Assembly (NCBI RefSeq): GCF_008831285.2
Contig: NC_045148.1
Coordinates: 21,323,002-21,387,001, forward strand
From: Nymphaea colorata
Taxonomy: Eukaryota > Streptophyta > Magnoliopsida > Nymphaeales > Nymphaeaceae
DNA length: 64,000 nucleotides
Direction: 5' to 3'
The position numbers were made by a program, and so were the translations under genes. Below, piece after piece: positions 31,580-42,292 of the stretch (positions are counted from its first letter, which is position 1; every line of letters starts with the position of its first letter). Under the pieces are notes generated by a model. The model had not been told where the DNA came from, did no database searches, and was given only the letters and a program-made list of their open reading frames with translations.

Positions 31580-32330
31580 TAAATGGCTTATTAGAAAAGT
31601 CGTTGTCATCTCTATCAAATGATATTGTCATTAACTGATGCCACATTCCAAAAATCATATTAATTTTGAACCAAAAAAAACATTTGAATGTGGTAGCCAT
31701 TCTTGGTGGTGGTGGAAGATGGCCACGAAAATGGTGGAGGTCGTGCCTTTGAAAATTAATTCAAAATATTTTGTGTGTTTCAGACTCTACCCAGAAAGTA
31801 TTAGTAATTAGTATAAGACCTTGTCATCATGTCTTAGTATATGAATCGGCTTTCCTATTTGAGCAGGAAAGCTTTGAAGGATCCGACCCAATTTTACATA
31901 AAAGTTGGAACTTTGGTTTCAAAATTCCAAGTCTCATCAAATATCAATTGAAGTCCATTTGAATTAAGTAAGGAAGATCGACTAAATTGGATATGGAAAA
32001 CTGTGTGTCGGAGTTGATCAGTCTACACCGGCTAACTTCTTAATTCATGATGATTCATGATTATAAACGAATTTCAAAAATTCAATTTCTTTTTTATGTG
32101 CATCAAATCTGCCAAAATTTTACCCAAAAAGTGCACAGAAAAAAAGTTGGACCACGAGGAGAGTCGGGTCACCTCGTATCACGGCTTTTCTTATGCTGCA
32201 TGACTTGAGAAGAATGACATTGCTTTTAGGAATGCTAAGCTAGCCCACAATATGGCTTCGATATTCTTTTTGATGTCTCTATTTTATACCATGTAAAATT
32301 AGCAACATCCCTTAAAAGATTGTGGCATAT
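31580..32330 (+). pseudogene. Rest of TNL-upstream copy B joined to a relic of a TNL 3' end
   Basis: 31580-31660 continues the interrupted upstream module (TTAGAAAAGTCGTTGTC, TCAAATGATATTGTCATTAA, GATGCCACATT). From about 31710 the sequence matches the last exon of TNL 1 (GATGGCCACGAAAATGGTGG against 21219). 31770-32330 then matches the TNL 1 3' flank. Nearly the whole receptor between promoter and 3' end is therefore missing: a deleted TNL copy. Confidence 0.7.
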
Positions 32331-32790
32331 CCACGATTTGCAGTCTAAAGAAAAAGCACTCACATGATCCGAAATGATGACCAGACTTTTATTGGCTTGT
32401 AAATGCGATCAGCTAAGTTATGCCCATCAAAAACTGCAAGAAAATTTTGGCTAAATTAAAAGTGAGGAGATTTACAACTAAATATAATGGAACGAAAACT
32501 CCTCAAAAGCACAACCAAAGTCTAGCAGGGCACTTTATATGGCTGAATCGGCATCAGCCAGCTCGTTATCAATTTAGAATCTGCATGGCCGTGAGGGAAG
32601 CTGCCCACAATGAACCATGCACTTGTGGCTCCGCCACTGCTTCTAACGGTAGAAATATTACGCACAAACTGCAATGGTCATCATCACTCATGAACTATAT
32701 GTTCAATCAATTCAACGTGCTTCACTTGATATGGTTTTCATATAGGGGGCGATATTTGATGGCAACTGAAATTTTCCAGTTATACTGTTG
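32331..32790. other. No recognised feature
   Basis: A 125-codon ORF at 32420-32797 has no domain or paralogue in the window and is not supported as a gene. Its end overlaps the start of the segmental duplication. Confidence 0.4.
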
Positions 32791-32941
32791 CCGGTGAAAT
32801 TTTCTTTACACCGAACTTGGCTTCAAGTATGAACCGGACCCTTCCCGTTTAATTTCCCCTTAATTTTTGTAAAAAAATGTGGCAGGTTTATAAATTTTCA
32901 GTCAGACATGTGGGGTTTGACTCGTTAATGTTCCAAAAAAC

Positions 32942-33174
32942 TAGGGTGGGCATCTGACCGGCCCAGCCCAGTAAAACCGGGTTCTGGACTTAAGCCCTAG
33001 ACCCAGCCCGATAGGCAAAACCTGGGTTTCCGGCTGGCTCCATTTGATAATAAAAAATATTTTTTAATTAAAAAATAATAAACTAATATTTTTTAAGTAT
33101 TAACGGGCTGGATTTGGGCCCGGGCCCGACCAGACCGGGTACCCGGTGGTGACCCAGCCCGGCGCCCAGGCCTA
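32942..33174. mobile_element. 233-bp non-autonomous hAT-type element (MITE B)
   Basis: Ends TAGGGTGGGCATC and ...CCCAGGCCTA form an imperfect inverted repeat. The flanks are CAAAAAAC (8 bp, left) and CAAAAAAAC (right, one A longer), fitting an 8-bp target duplication with slippage. The duplicate segment reads TTCCAAAAAGCATGTAATG (55610-55628) without insertion. GC-rich arms (GGCCCGGGCCCGAC) around an AT core resemble MITE A. Confidence 0.78.
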
Positions 33175-33529
33175 CAAAAAAACATTTAACGGGATTTGAA
33201 AAGAGTAATGGAAACTGGATCCAGCAACGAATCAGATTCAGATCTAATTTACTGTTCTAGAACTGAACCCAAGTTCGAGTTTCATATTTCATTCCAGTAA
33301 TCTCCAGCCCAATTTAATCACATATGGTTTACAAGATTAAAAAGAAAAAACATATTTGTATTTGTTGTAAAAAAATTCCTCATCTCGATGTAAAACGAAA
33401 TTCTGCGTGCCAAAAGTTGCGATGGGTCATCTTCTACGTTCCAAAACAAAGTGCGGTTACCATAACCCTTACTCGATGAACCTCCGACAACCAGAGGAGC
33501 TCAACTCTCATCCTTAGCTCTGCATATGT

Positions 33530-33541
33530 GTATATATATAC
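33530..33541 (+). promoter_or_regulatory. Putative TATA region of peptide gene 2
   Basis: A GTATATATATAC run lies about 60-70 bases before the start codon. It follows TTAGCTCTGCATATGTG, similar to CATATGCATAAGCTC upstream of gene 1. Confidence 0.35.
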
Positions 33542-33600
33542 TAACACTTTAATATACTGGACCAACCTTTTAATGGTTGGATAGTCTGACCTCTCTCTCA

Positions 33601-33908
33601 ATGGGTTGCATGCTCAAGATATCTCTTTTGATGGCCACTGGCATGCTTGTAATGAGCTATTCGTCACCAGAAACCCTAACAGCGAAAGCTGCCATGATCA
33701 CCACTATTATGGCAGAAGCGAGAAAGTGGGGACGAATATTATCGTCGTCATGCCACAGAATGGAGGTGTAGTACTCTCCGGAAAGTACTCACAGATGGAT
33801 CAGGCAGCTGTGGAGGGCCTGCATCCATGGTCGTCTAGCAAGCGGCAGTATCCTCCACCGGAACAGCCCCTAGCCAACCCACACCACTACGGGCATGGGA
33901 TCCCGTAG
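33601..33908 (+). pseudogene. Small secreted-peptide gene 2 (one-base deletion)
   Basis: ATG 33601 begins MGCMLKISLLMATGMLVMSY, a signal peptide alignable with gene 1 and gene 4. After ...TAKAA the frame is lost: copy 3 has GCTGCCCATGATC at 55723 where this copy has GCTGCCATGATC at 33689, so one C is missing. In the shifted frame the rest of the family protein is intact (HDHHYYGRSEKVGTN, MPQNGGVVLSGKYSQ, SSSKRQYPPPEQPLANPHHY) to the stop at 33908. As it stands the locus would secrete an unrelated 55-residue product ending at 33771. A sequencing error at one base would restore it, so raw reads are worth checking. Confidence 0.75.
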
Positions 33909-33939
33909 CCTCAGACACCACTGCTGCACTTTCTAATTT

Positions 33940-34060
33940 TGAACATTTGGATGCATAATTGGAGTATTGATCCTTTTTTTTATTTTCAACTTTTTGATGT
34001 ATAATTGGAGTATTGATTTTTTTTTTCAACATTTTTATGTATAATTGGAGTATTGATCTT
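33940..34060 (+). repeat. Tandem repeat behind peptide gene 2, three units
   Basis: TATAATTGGAGTATTGAT (GCATAATTGG in the first) occurs three times with 45-51 bp spacing, each preceded by a T-rich stretch and TTTCAAC or TTGAACATT. The same triplet is found at 55975-56100 behind copy 3, so it predates the segmental duplication. Confidence 0.85.
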
Positions 34061-36419
34061 AATATGCTTAATTTATCGACTTCTAATTGGTGTAGAGAGT
34101 TAGGGGTTTGGCCCGAATCACGTTTTGTCCTGATTCGTTTGTGGGGCGAAATGTTTCCATATTTCAAAAAGAACAGTGTATGTGAGATCACATCGAGTTC
34201 CCATATTGATCTTAACATTTTCAACCTAAATATTGTATGCTTGCGGATTACACCTCTTACACTAGTTTAAGGACTAAAATATTTTGAAGTTTCGGATCAT
34301 TGGTCTTAGAATCATATGTTATGAAATTTATGGCATTGGAGATATGGAATGGTCCGGTGAAAATTAAGAACCGAAGGTTATAGACATTCCACAAACACAC
34401 ACACATAGAGAGAGAGAAATCATCTAATAACATTAATTATTTACCCTCCCAATGGAAAGTTGGGAAGGTAAAGCAGTACTTGGGACATCGAAGAATCGAC
34501 ATGATATAATGATCACGGCCACCAACGGAAGGATGGGCGAATTAACAAGTGAGGCGGAGTCAGGAAGGACATGAATGGAGATCTTGCAGCATCAAACTTC
34601 ATCCCTCTGTAGACTGCATCACTTTCTGCACACTGCATATCATACCATGAGGTGGACAAGAGCCATATCTTCCTTTCAGCAATCTCCTTATTGCAGCCAC
34701 AAAGGTTGCATTGTCTTGGAAATTGGAACCACTATTTCAACACCTGCATTTGTTTGAACCTGGATCATGCATGGAAGGAATTTGGATCTAGGGTCCACTC
34801 CATGTTTGGTATCAGTAGCCAATGTTTAAAAACACTAATACAATATAATAAGGAGATTTTGGGATTTGGGTGAGTGGAATGGAACCCACATCCTTTCCTG
34901 TACTCATTGCCCTTGTCTTGGGGTACAAAGCAGTGAACTTATGGTTATTTCATTTTACTCGAGAATACCCGTCTGATGCCTTTTGTACTTCAAAAAAATG
35001 ACATCTATAAGAATCGAGCTAACTACCAAACTCTTATCGGCCCTCCGGCGCGACCAGCCACTTTACACCCTTTAGCACACTATGTAGTTCATCCACTAGG
35101 TAACTGTACGAAGCAGTAAGAAGTGATACGTTTTTATGATTGGAAACACACCGGCAAAAGTAGTTGCCCATGCAAACCAGGTTTAGCAAGCAAATAGTTG
35201 TCATTACGATCCTTTATCCATTTGAACGCCTTGAACTATGAAATGTGCAAGTCAGACTAGGCTGGGATTGCGACCGGAGAGCCAGTACCGTGGATCTTGA
35301 GAGATTCAACTTTCACGGGGCTTGAGTTCAGCAGGTAAGATGGGGACAGGCGTGAGTTTCATGGGGCCAGGGTTATGAAGGTAAGATGATCTGTAGATCG
35401 TCCGGAACGTAACTTGGGTTCATCCTAAAGGAGATGTCTGCCTTTTCTTTCCCGTAAGGGGTTGTTTGAATATTGTCATCACTTTCCATAGTTTGTCCTT
35501 TCGTCCACAGTTTTTCACTCTTTTTGGGAGCTCAACATTCCATTGTTTTCCTTTCATGCATCCACGGTTTTCCATTAAACGAAAATGTAAATTTACTATT
35601 GACATCTCCAAAAATGGCGAATTTCTAGTTCACATGGTCCTCTTGAAACTATTGATCAGCACACGCAAGCACAAAGACACATAATACATATATATCCGTG
35701 AGCTGAGATGATTTGCACGACCGCTTCTCTCTCTATTTTCCTTCTTGCATGCTCAAGCATTCAATGAGCAAATAGATACACAGAAGAATTCAATGTTGCC
35801 ATTAATTGAACAACAAAATGGGCTAAGAGGAGATACTCGAAAGAGGATCCACTGTTTACAATACGAAAAAAATAGCACCTATTAAAATGGAATTAAAAAT
35901 AGCACCTATTAAAATGGAATTGATGACTGAACTTTCATCAACCCGTCAATCAGATCAGCTATACTACACCCATCAAAAAAACTGGGTCAGTCATAAAGCA
36001 GCCAAAATTCAGTTGGCTTCATTAAACCTTTTTGAAAATGACAATTAGCATCAGCTATACTACACCCATAGAAAAAGTGGGTTAGTCGTACAGCAGCCAA
36101 AGGAATGAGATTTTTATAGTCCAAATCCACGTATAAAATATGTGCCCTTTCTTGTATTGCCATGGATCTGAGATCCGAGGGTCGGATCTGTCGTAGGATC
36201 CAACGTGTTTGATCAGATCATGGATATGTGGTTTGTAGAGTTGATATCCACATGGATGATGAGATCCGCGTAAGGCATTGGCAGGAGCTCTCCTGCCATT
36301 ATGAGAGAGCTCGATCGGCTGGACATGACTAAGGTGCGGACACAACCCATGACTAAGAGATAGGAAGAATTGAGAGTCCTTCGGTTTTTTTTTTTTGGGC
36401 TTCTCACCCAAACATAGGA
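34061..36419. other. Non-coding part of the segmental duplication
   Basis: No exon is recognised. Short ORFs exist in both copies but are not conserved in frame. A direct repeat of AAAATAGCACCTATTAAAAT lies at about 35869-35912. Confidence 0.5.
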
Positions 36420-36499
36420 TAAAAGACTTGACTTACCATGAACAGATCGGCCACTTGTTGTTTTTATTAAACAATGAACAGACTGACTTGACTTACCGT

Positions 36500-37010
36500 G
36501 TGGTTGTTGGGTCAATTAATTGCTCTTCATTCCCAAGTGGGGTCTGTCTTTTAACAATCATTCAGAATGGTGAAGTTCGTAAATGGTCCATTAGAAAAGT
36601 CGTTGTTGACTCTATCAAATAATATTGTCATCAATAGATGCCAAATTCGAAAAACATATGCAATATTATTACTCAACTAATTCATGTTTGCTACAACTGC
36701 TGCTAGTCTCCATTAAAAATCATCAAAAGCACATATAACTATGTCATTAGCAAGAAGTATCATGGCATCATGTTAATTTTGCAAATCATGAGGTAGCCAT
36801 GGATAAAGATTATGCTTTAGGTATATGTCCGATTTGGAGGTTAGTAAGATAGGTATGTATATATGAGTACCACCATCCCCACTGGACATATCTCAATAAG
36901 CTGAATTTGGCTACTTTTGGGCTCCAAAAAAGGTGAATTAGTTAAAAAAAAAAACAAATATCTCAACTCATAGAAAAGTGATTATTGCATTTAATCAGCT
37001 TAAAATAGTC
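36500..37010 (+). repeat. TNL-upstream module, copy C
   Basis: It aligns along about 500 bases with 40720-41240 (GTCCATTAGAAAAGTCGTTG, TATGCTTTAGGTATATGT, GATTTGGAGGT, CTCAATAA/TCAATTGAATTTGGCTAC). Unlike copy D, no TIR exon follows. Confidence 0.8.
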
Positions 37011-38224
37011 TCATAACATATGTAATGTGTATGAGGCAACGTGTTTGAGATAATGTGCTAAGATAACGAATGTGTGAGATATTGTATATGTAAAATCTTA
37101 TGCAGTTGCAAATGAAGGCATCAAGTGCTGAAACCAGACTTACCTAACTACCTAAAGTAAGATGAAATCATGAACATGAATCACCAAGAAGTTCATCTTA
37201 CTGATGGATATGATCATGCAAAAAATGGTCGATGGCCGATGAAGGACCAACTCGATCATCCACTTGTTATGTTATAAAGGGTACAACATGCATACTCAAG
37301 TAGGCGAACACATAGAAGGCATCTCTGTCTCATGTTGCTTATGAAGTGATGGCCTTATGTTCATTCCTTTCATGTCTAATGAGCATTCAAATGATCTTTG
37401 GATTTCTTATTCAAGTTCAATAGCCTAACTATGATGTTGTCACACATTCCTTTCAATGTGCATGGCATCTAGACTGTGACGTAATATGCTATATTTTCAA
37501 TATGGAACATGCAGAAGATATTCGGTTTCTTCTAATTGTGTACAAACATTTCGACTCAGCACAAATTATCTCCCATTACATCATTTCTCAACTTCAAGTT
37601 CTCTTATGTTTGAATCTTGTCCATCCAAACAAATCAGACACGTAGTAGAGCTCTAGGGGATGGTTTTAGTCTCCATAGCAATTGCTTAAGAAATATACAT
37701 GGCATGAGAGACATAAGGGAAAGATAGGCATATGAGATGTAGAAATTCCTTATATTATCTTCGGCTCATGTGAAAGAGTTGTTATGTTATGGAATGAGTT
37801 AAGGTTTTGTTGAAATTGAGTCTAAACTAACATCCATAATAAAAATAAATGGGATGTGTGATTACCATATTATATTAGAGAGAGAGAGAGAGAGAGATTC
37901 ATATTAATTAAAAAAAAGAGGCTGAAAAATCAGCTTTTCTTTGTTGTGGACCCACATGGCATGGTCCCCATGACTCCTCTCTCACCCACCTAATGAACTC
38001 ATTGGATAGGTGCTCTCACAGCATGCGACCTACGTATAATGACATATTTATATATGAAAAAATTGAAAGGTGACTCTGGCTATCCAGAATTACCCAACCC
38101 TTTAATAATGTCATCCAATCCCGTTGAGAAGGATGGCTTTGATTTTTTTTTTCTCCATTCTCTTTATACCTATTACATACGTAAAGGTGTTTGGTGGCAG
38201 TAACAGTTTGTTACTAGTCCTTAA
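37011..38224. other. No gene seen
   Basis: AT-rich sequence. The only structure noted is an (AG)n microsatellite at 37877-37898. Confidence 0.5.
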
Positions 38225-38721
38225 GCACACATAGAATCAACTTGTCAAGTTGCTGGTCATTGTGATGCGGATTATGTTGAAGACTTATTGAGTCGAAGAT
38301 CAACCATTGGATATACATCCAGTCTTGGAAGTAGTGCAATTGCATAATGTAGTAAGAGACATCCAACACTTTAACTATCTACAACAAAAGCAGAGTATAG
38401 ATCAGCAAAAGAATGTGTGTAGTTGATGCGACCTTTTAAAAGACATTAGATAAGATATGGAATTGCAATTAGACTCTACTGCAATAATCAAACCGCAATT
38501 AGACTTGCAGAGAATCATGTCTTTCATGTTAGAATGGAACATATAGATGTGAAACATCATTTTAGTAGAGAGATGTACTTAAATGAGAGATTCAGCTGCA
38601 ATCAATCACTTCAGAAGATCAAGTCGCTGACATCTTTACCAAAGGCTTTGCCAGTACAAACATTCACCAAGCTTAGAAAATGTTAGAGTCACGAGTAGAG
38701 GGTTAGTAATGAGGGGGAGAT
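38225..38721 (+). pseudogene. copia RNase H fragment (copia 5)
   Basis: Across frames the sequence reads GHCDADYVEDLLSRRSTIGY, TSSLGSSAIA, LSTTKAEYRSA, AENHVFHVRMEHIDVKHHF and SREMYLNERF. This is the RNase H and C-terminus of a copia polyprotein with several stops. A GAGGGGGAG polypurine tract (38711-38719) and one LTR follow; everything upstream of RNase H is missing. Confidence 0.8.
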
Positions 38722-39295
38722 TGTAAAGAGTCATCACCAACTCTCTCAAAACGTAAGCCTTCTGTTGTAAGTCAATGACTAACGATGTAAAGATAAAACA
38801 TAATAGTCGGAAAGTGGTGGAACCTTCACCACCGACCTTCTCAATCCCTATAAATAGGGGTGCTGGCCTTTGTGACTATTATCAAGAGAATGGTGAGTGT
38901 CTTGAGCAAGAGTTTAGTGAGTTCTTGTGCTCACTTCGTGAACTGGAGTGTGAGTGTCTCAAGTGTGTGCTCAAGTGCAGGGATGTTTTGGTGTTTGGGT
39001 GATAGTTCACTAAGTAAGCTTATAGAGGTGAGTTCTTGTACCTCACTTTTGTAAGTTTCATGTTGACAAATAATGCAAGTATTTATTTAGGTGTACTTGG
39101 TGCATTTATGTCATCATTTGTTGAGATCATTTTGTGAACTTTTGTTTGTTTGGTGATTGAGCTTTTATTAAGTAAACTTTGATAAGTTTATTATTAAAAA
39201 TTATTTTGAACGTCCAGACACCTTACGGTTTTTCTCTGTATAAGTTGTTCGGGTTTGGATCTAAGTTATATTTAGGGCCCTCATTTTCGCCTACA
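38722..39295 (+). repeat. Single LTR of the copia 5 fragment
   Basis: It starts TGTAAAGAG after the polypurine tract and ends at the first suitable ...CCTACA (39295), giving TGTA/TACA ends and 574 bp. A TATA-like CTATAAATAGGGG lies at 38850-38862. The 3' boundary is inferred because no second LTR is available. Confidence 0.6.
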
Positions 39296-40453
39296 TTGCT
39301 GCATGAAGGCTTTGATGATGGACATTCCCATCAACGTCTCGTCTTTCGCTAGGCAAGACAATCGACTGTCTGTAGTAACGATGAAGCAGTTCTACTGTGG
39401 CGCACAGGAATCATCGCTACCGAAATGACGCGTGAGATTAGGTATGGACGAAGAGTCGACCAAGCCTTGGATGCAGAGGCCGGAACCTGCAGGGGTTGGG
39501 CCAGCAGCAATTGGCAGGCCCATCGCTGTGATGAATGCTTGCTTCACTTCTCTGTAATTCATCACAAAAACATCTCGCTGTCATTCGAAATTCAAGCGTT
39601 CCCAATGAACTGAATTTTATTTTGAGCAAGTTGGTAGTGAAAGCCTTTTCGTAAAGTAACATATATTTGTTTTATGTCGAACATGCTCGGTCTCGTAAGA
39701 TCGTCTTGACTTTATTGTCTATGTTCCAGATTCATCTCCTTGTTTGTCAAGTTCTCCTATTCCATCCTCCCCTTTCTTTTGTAACTTGGACAAATTTGTC
39801 CTTAAGGTCAAGAGTCATTAAGTTGGACTATGTAATTAAGGACAATATTGAAGAGAAAAATATGGATGCTTTTGGAAATTGGTTATAAAAAATTACAGAT
39901 AAGGTTTAATTTTCCACGAGAACTTTGTGATTCGTATTGCTCTCTAGTCAAAACCTGTAAATGATCTACCTAAAAATGTAATTGCCTATTGTACAAATAA
40001 GACGTTAAATAGAAGTATGTGAAAACCAATGGTTTGACATTTCACAGCTCTGTCCTGTAAAATTCTGTTTATACCCATAGCAAGAACTTTTAAGTACCTA
40101 CTTTGTAGCTTAAAAATCAACAAATGTTAATATGGGTGATTAATATTTTTAATGCCCATAGTAGCATTTCTAATTAAGCGAGAAAACCTGAATGACCGTA
40201 AATAATTAGGCAGAAAAAAAAAAGAGAACTTGATGATGGAAAAAACCCACCTTTTTAACAATCTAAATCAAAACCAATTAAAGCATACCTACAAGACGTG
40301 GGAAATAGTGAATGCATGATTTACATATTTGATTGGATTAATGTAGTGAAAAATCATATTAGAGATGACAATTATTTAGGATATGCACGATAATAAGGAG
40401 TCATCCAACAGTACTACCAGTGACTTCGGAAATGGTGTCATACCTGTATGCCT
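39296..40453. other. No confirmed gene; short protein-like stretch at 39300-39585
   Basis: One frame over 39310-39585 reads like protein (DIPINVSSFARQDNRLSVVT, one stop, then MDEESTKPWMQRPEPAGVGP and AAIGRPIAVMNACFTSL-stop) and is less AT-rich than its surroundings. I do not recognise the family. It may be the last exon of a lost host gene. The rest to 40453 is AT-rich without features. Confidence 0.35.
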
Positions 40454-40676
40454 CTGCAACAAGTTGTTATATATAAAACATTAGTATGTGGCTATTTGTC
40501 ACTAGTGATGCCTTTTTATATATTGACAAATAGCAACACACCAATGTTTTATATATGTCCAAAAAGGCATCACTAGTGACAAATAGCCACATACTAATGC
40601 TTTATATATGTCCAAAAAGGTGTCACTAGTGACAAATTGCCACATAATAATGTGTTATGTACAACAACTTGTGCAG
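40454..40676. mobile_element. Fold-back element with internal 53-bp repeats
   Basis: Outer ends CTGCAACAAGTTGT and ACAACTTGTGCAG are inverted repeats. Inside, GTGGCTATTTGTCACTAGTG (40488) is the reverse complement of CACTAGTGACAAATAGCCAC (40571). GACAAATAGC/GACAAATTGC recurs at 40524, 40578 and 40631, giving three direct units of about 53 bp opposed to one inverted copy. No coding capacity. The class is undecided because no clear target duplication is seen. Confidence 0.75.
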
Positions 40677-40719
40677 CCGCTTAAGTAAGGCGATATGACT
40701 GCCTAGGAAGGCATCAAAT

Positions 40720-41240
40720 GCTGACTCCTTTACAATGGTGAAGTCCAAAAATGGCCCACTAGAAAAGTCGTTGTTGACTCTATCAAATAATATTGTCATT
40801 AATTGATGCCATGTTAGAGAATGCATATGCAAAGTAGTCAACTAATTCCTGTCCGCTGCAACTCTTTTAGTCCTGATACTGTAGAATAGAAACGGCCTAA
40901 TCCTCCATCCTCCATTAAAAATCATCAAAAGTACATAAAACTATGTTACTCACAAGAAGCACCATGGCATCAAGTTAATTTCCGGAAATCATGAGGTAGC
41001 CATGCGTAACGATTATGCTTTAGGTATATGTACGATTTGGAGGTGAGCAAGATTGGTATGTATGAGACAATATAAATATGGTTTTATGAGTACTACCATC
41101 TCCATTGGACGTGCACTTATCTCAATCAATTGAATTTGGCTACTTGTGGGATATAAAAAAGGTTAGTTAACTCAAAAAAGAAATATCTTAGCTCATAAAA
41201 AAAAAGATTGTTGCATGTAAATCAGCTTAAAAATGATGGA
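40720..41240 (+). repeat. TNL-upstream module, copy D (in front of TNL 2)
   Basis: It has the shared words ACAATGGTGAAGTCC, CCACTAGAAAAGTCGTTGTT, TCAAATAATATTGTCATTAA and CCTCCATTAAAAATCATCAA, and aligns on to 41240 with copy C. It lies about 360 bases before the TNL 2 start codon, so it is the likely promoter. Confidence 0.75.
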
Positions 41241-41598
41241 AGAGTTGTTTGAATACGTAAATGGGAATGCACATGGTTGCCAAAATTTAAACATCTAAAT
41301 TAAACATTTGCAATTTCATAAATCAAAAGCTCTTGTCTACATCACCAAAGAAACTCTTCTTTTCCATAGAATTTACAAGTTGTGAACCATGGAGAGCACA
41401 CTCCCGTAGTTAAAATTTTGAAGAAAAAGTGAAATTGAAGAATTTTTAGTTAACCGCAAGTCAACTGGTTGTTCTTCGATAAACTTGCAGAATGGCAGTT
41501 TCCCCCATCTCATCCCCATCCTCCTTATAGGTGCTCCACCCCGTAATAGCTTCAACCCTAAAGGAGTTAACTATTCTATTGCAAGCGTACCCAATGAA

Positions 41599-42255
41599 AT
41601 GAGGAATTCTAGATACCTCCCCATCGCTGGCTGCGTCGCCGCCATTCTTGAGTGGATCAAAAATGCAATAGACGAGGCCCTTCAATCACCATGGGTATCT
41701 GATCTAGCCATTATTCCTCCACTTCCAGATCCTGTAGAGGTTGTAGAGTGTTCATCCTCGCCAACAGTACCATTGTCCCCCTCCCCTAATGAGCCGCACG
41801 ATTTTGATATTTTTCTGAGCTTCAGAGGGAAAGACACCCGAAATGGATTTGTTGGCCATCTCTACCAGGCTCTCTGCAGTCGGAGTTTGAAAACCTTCAT
41901 AGACAATGAAGATTTGCACAAAGGTGAAACCATCGAGGAGCTGTTTCTTTACATGGAGAGGTCGAAGGTGTTTGTGCCAATCATTTCCAAGGGCTATGCA
42001 GACTCAAAATGGTGCCTAAAAGAGATCGCCAAGATAGTCGAGTGTGCAGCCGGGAAGCTGATCGTTCCCATCTGTTCCCATCTTCTTCGGCATCGAGCCT
42101 TCTCATGTTCGTCATCAGGCTGGGCCTTTCCAACCTGCCTTTAAATCATACCACAATGACAAGAAAGTGGACACAGCAGAAGTGGACAAGTGGAGAGATG
42201 CCTTCAAGATAGTAGCCAATATTTTCGGCTACAGCCTCAAGGATGACGCCACTTG
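41599..42255 (+). pseudogene. TIR exon of TNL pseudogene 2
   Basis: ATG 41599 gives MRNSRYLPIAGCVAAILEWI, an N-terminal extension of about 70 residues. It is followed by the TIR domain: DFDIFLSFRGKDTRNGFVGH, LYQALCSRSLKTFIDNEDLH, KGETIEELFLYMERSKVFVP (with the conserved TIR glutamate region YADSKWCLKEI). A 10-bp tandem duplication GTTCCCATCT (42064-42073 and 42074-42083) shifts the frame after KLIVPI; the natural frame resumes afterwards (HQAGPFQPAFKSYHNDKKVD) to a GT donor at 42256. Intron 1 holds LINE-A, and the NBS exon is cut at its first codons by copia 4, so no NBS or LRR of this gene is in the window. Confidence 0.9.
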
Positions 42256-42273
42256 GTATATATCCACCATATT

Positions 42274-42292
42274 TCTCTCTCTCTCTCTCTCT
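42274..42292 (+). repeat. (TC)n run in TNL 2 intron 1, LINE target
   Basis: The TC microsatellite directly precedes the 5' end of LINE-A. A matching TC run lies at its 3' end (47832-47842), so the run is the likely target duplication. Confidence 0.7.

Larger units (their letters stand above)
32791..36350 (+). repeat. Segmental duplication, copy 1 (partner 55493-58310)
   Basis: The two segments share the same order of low-copy blocks: TTTTCTTTACACC.AACTTG at the start, peptide gene, 3' tandem repeat, AGAGTTA.GGGTTTGGCC, TCAAACTTCATCCC and TCCTAAAGGAGATGTC. The AGCTATACTACACCCA.AAAAA block and GGATCTGAGATC.GAGGGTCGG also match. Copy 1 carries MITE B and the complete 5' half of the peptide gene, which copy 2 lacks. 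Confidence 0.85.

Noticed and set aside
32420-32797. 125-codon ORF
   Set aside because: No start context, domain or paralogue; overlaps the edge of the segmental duplication. Kept only as a note.
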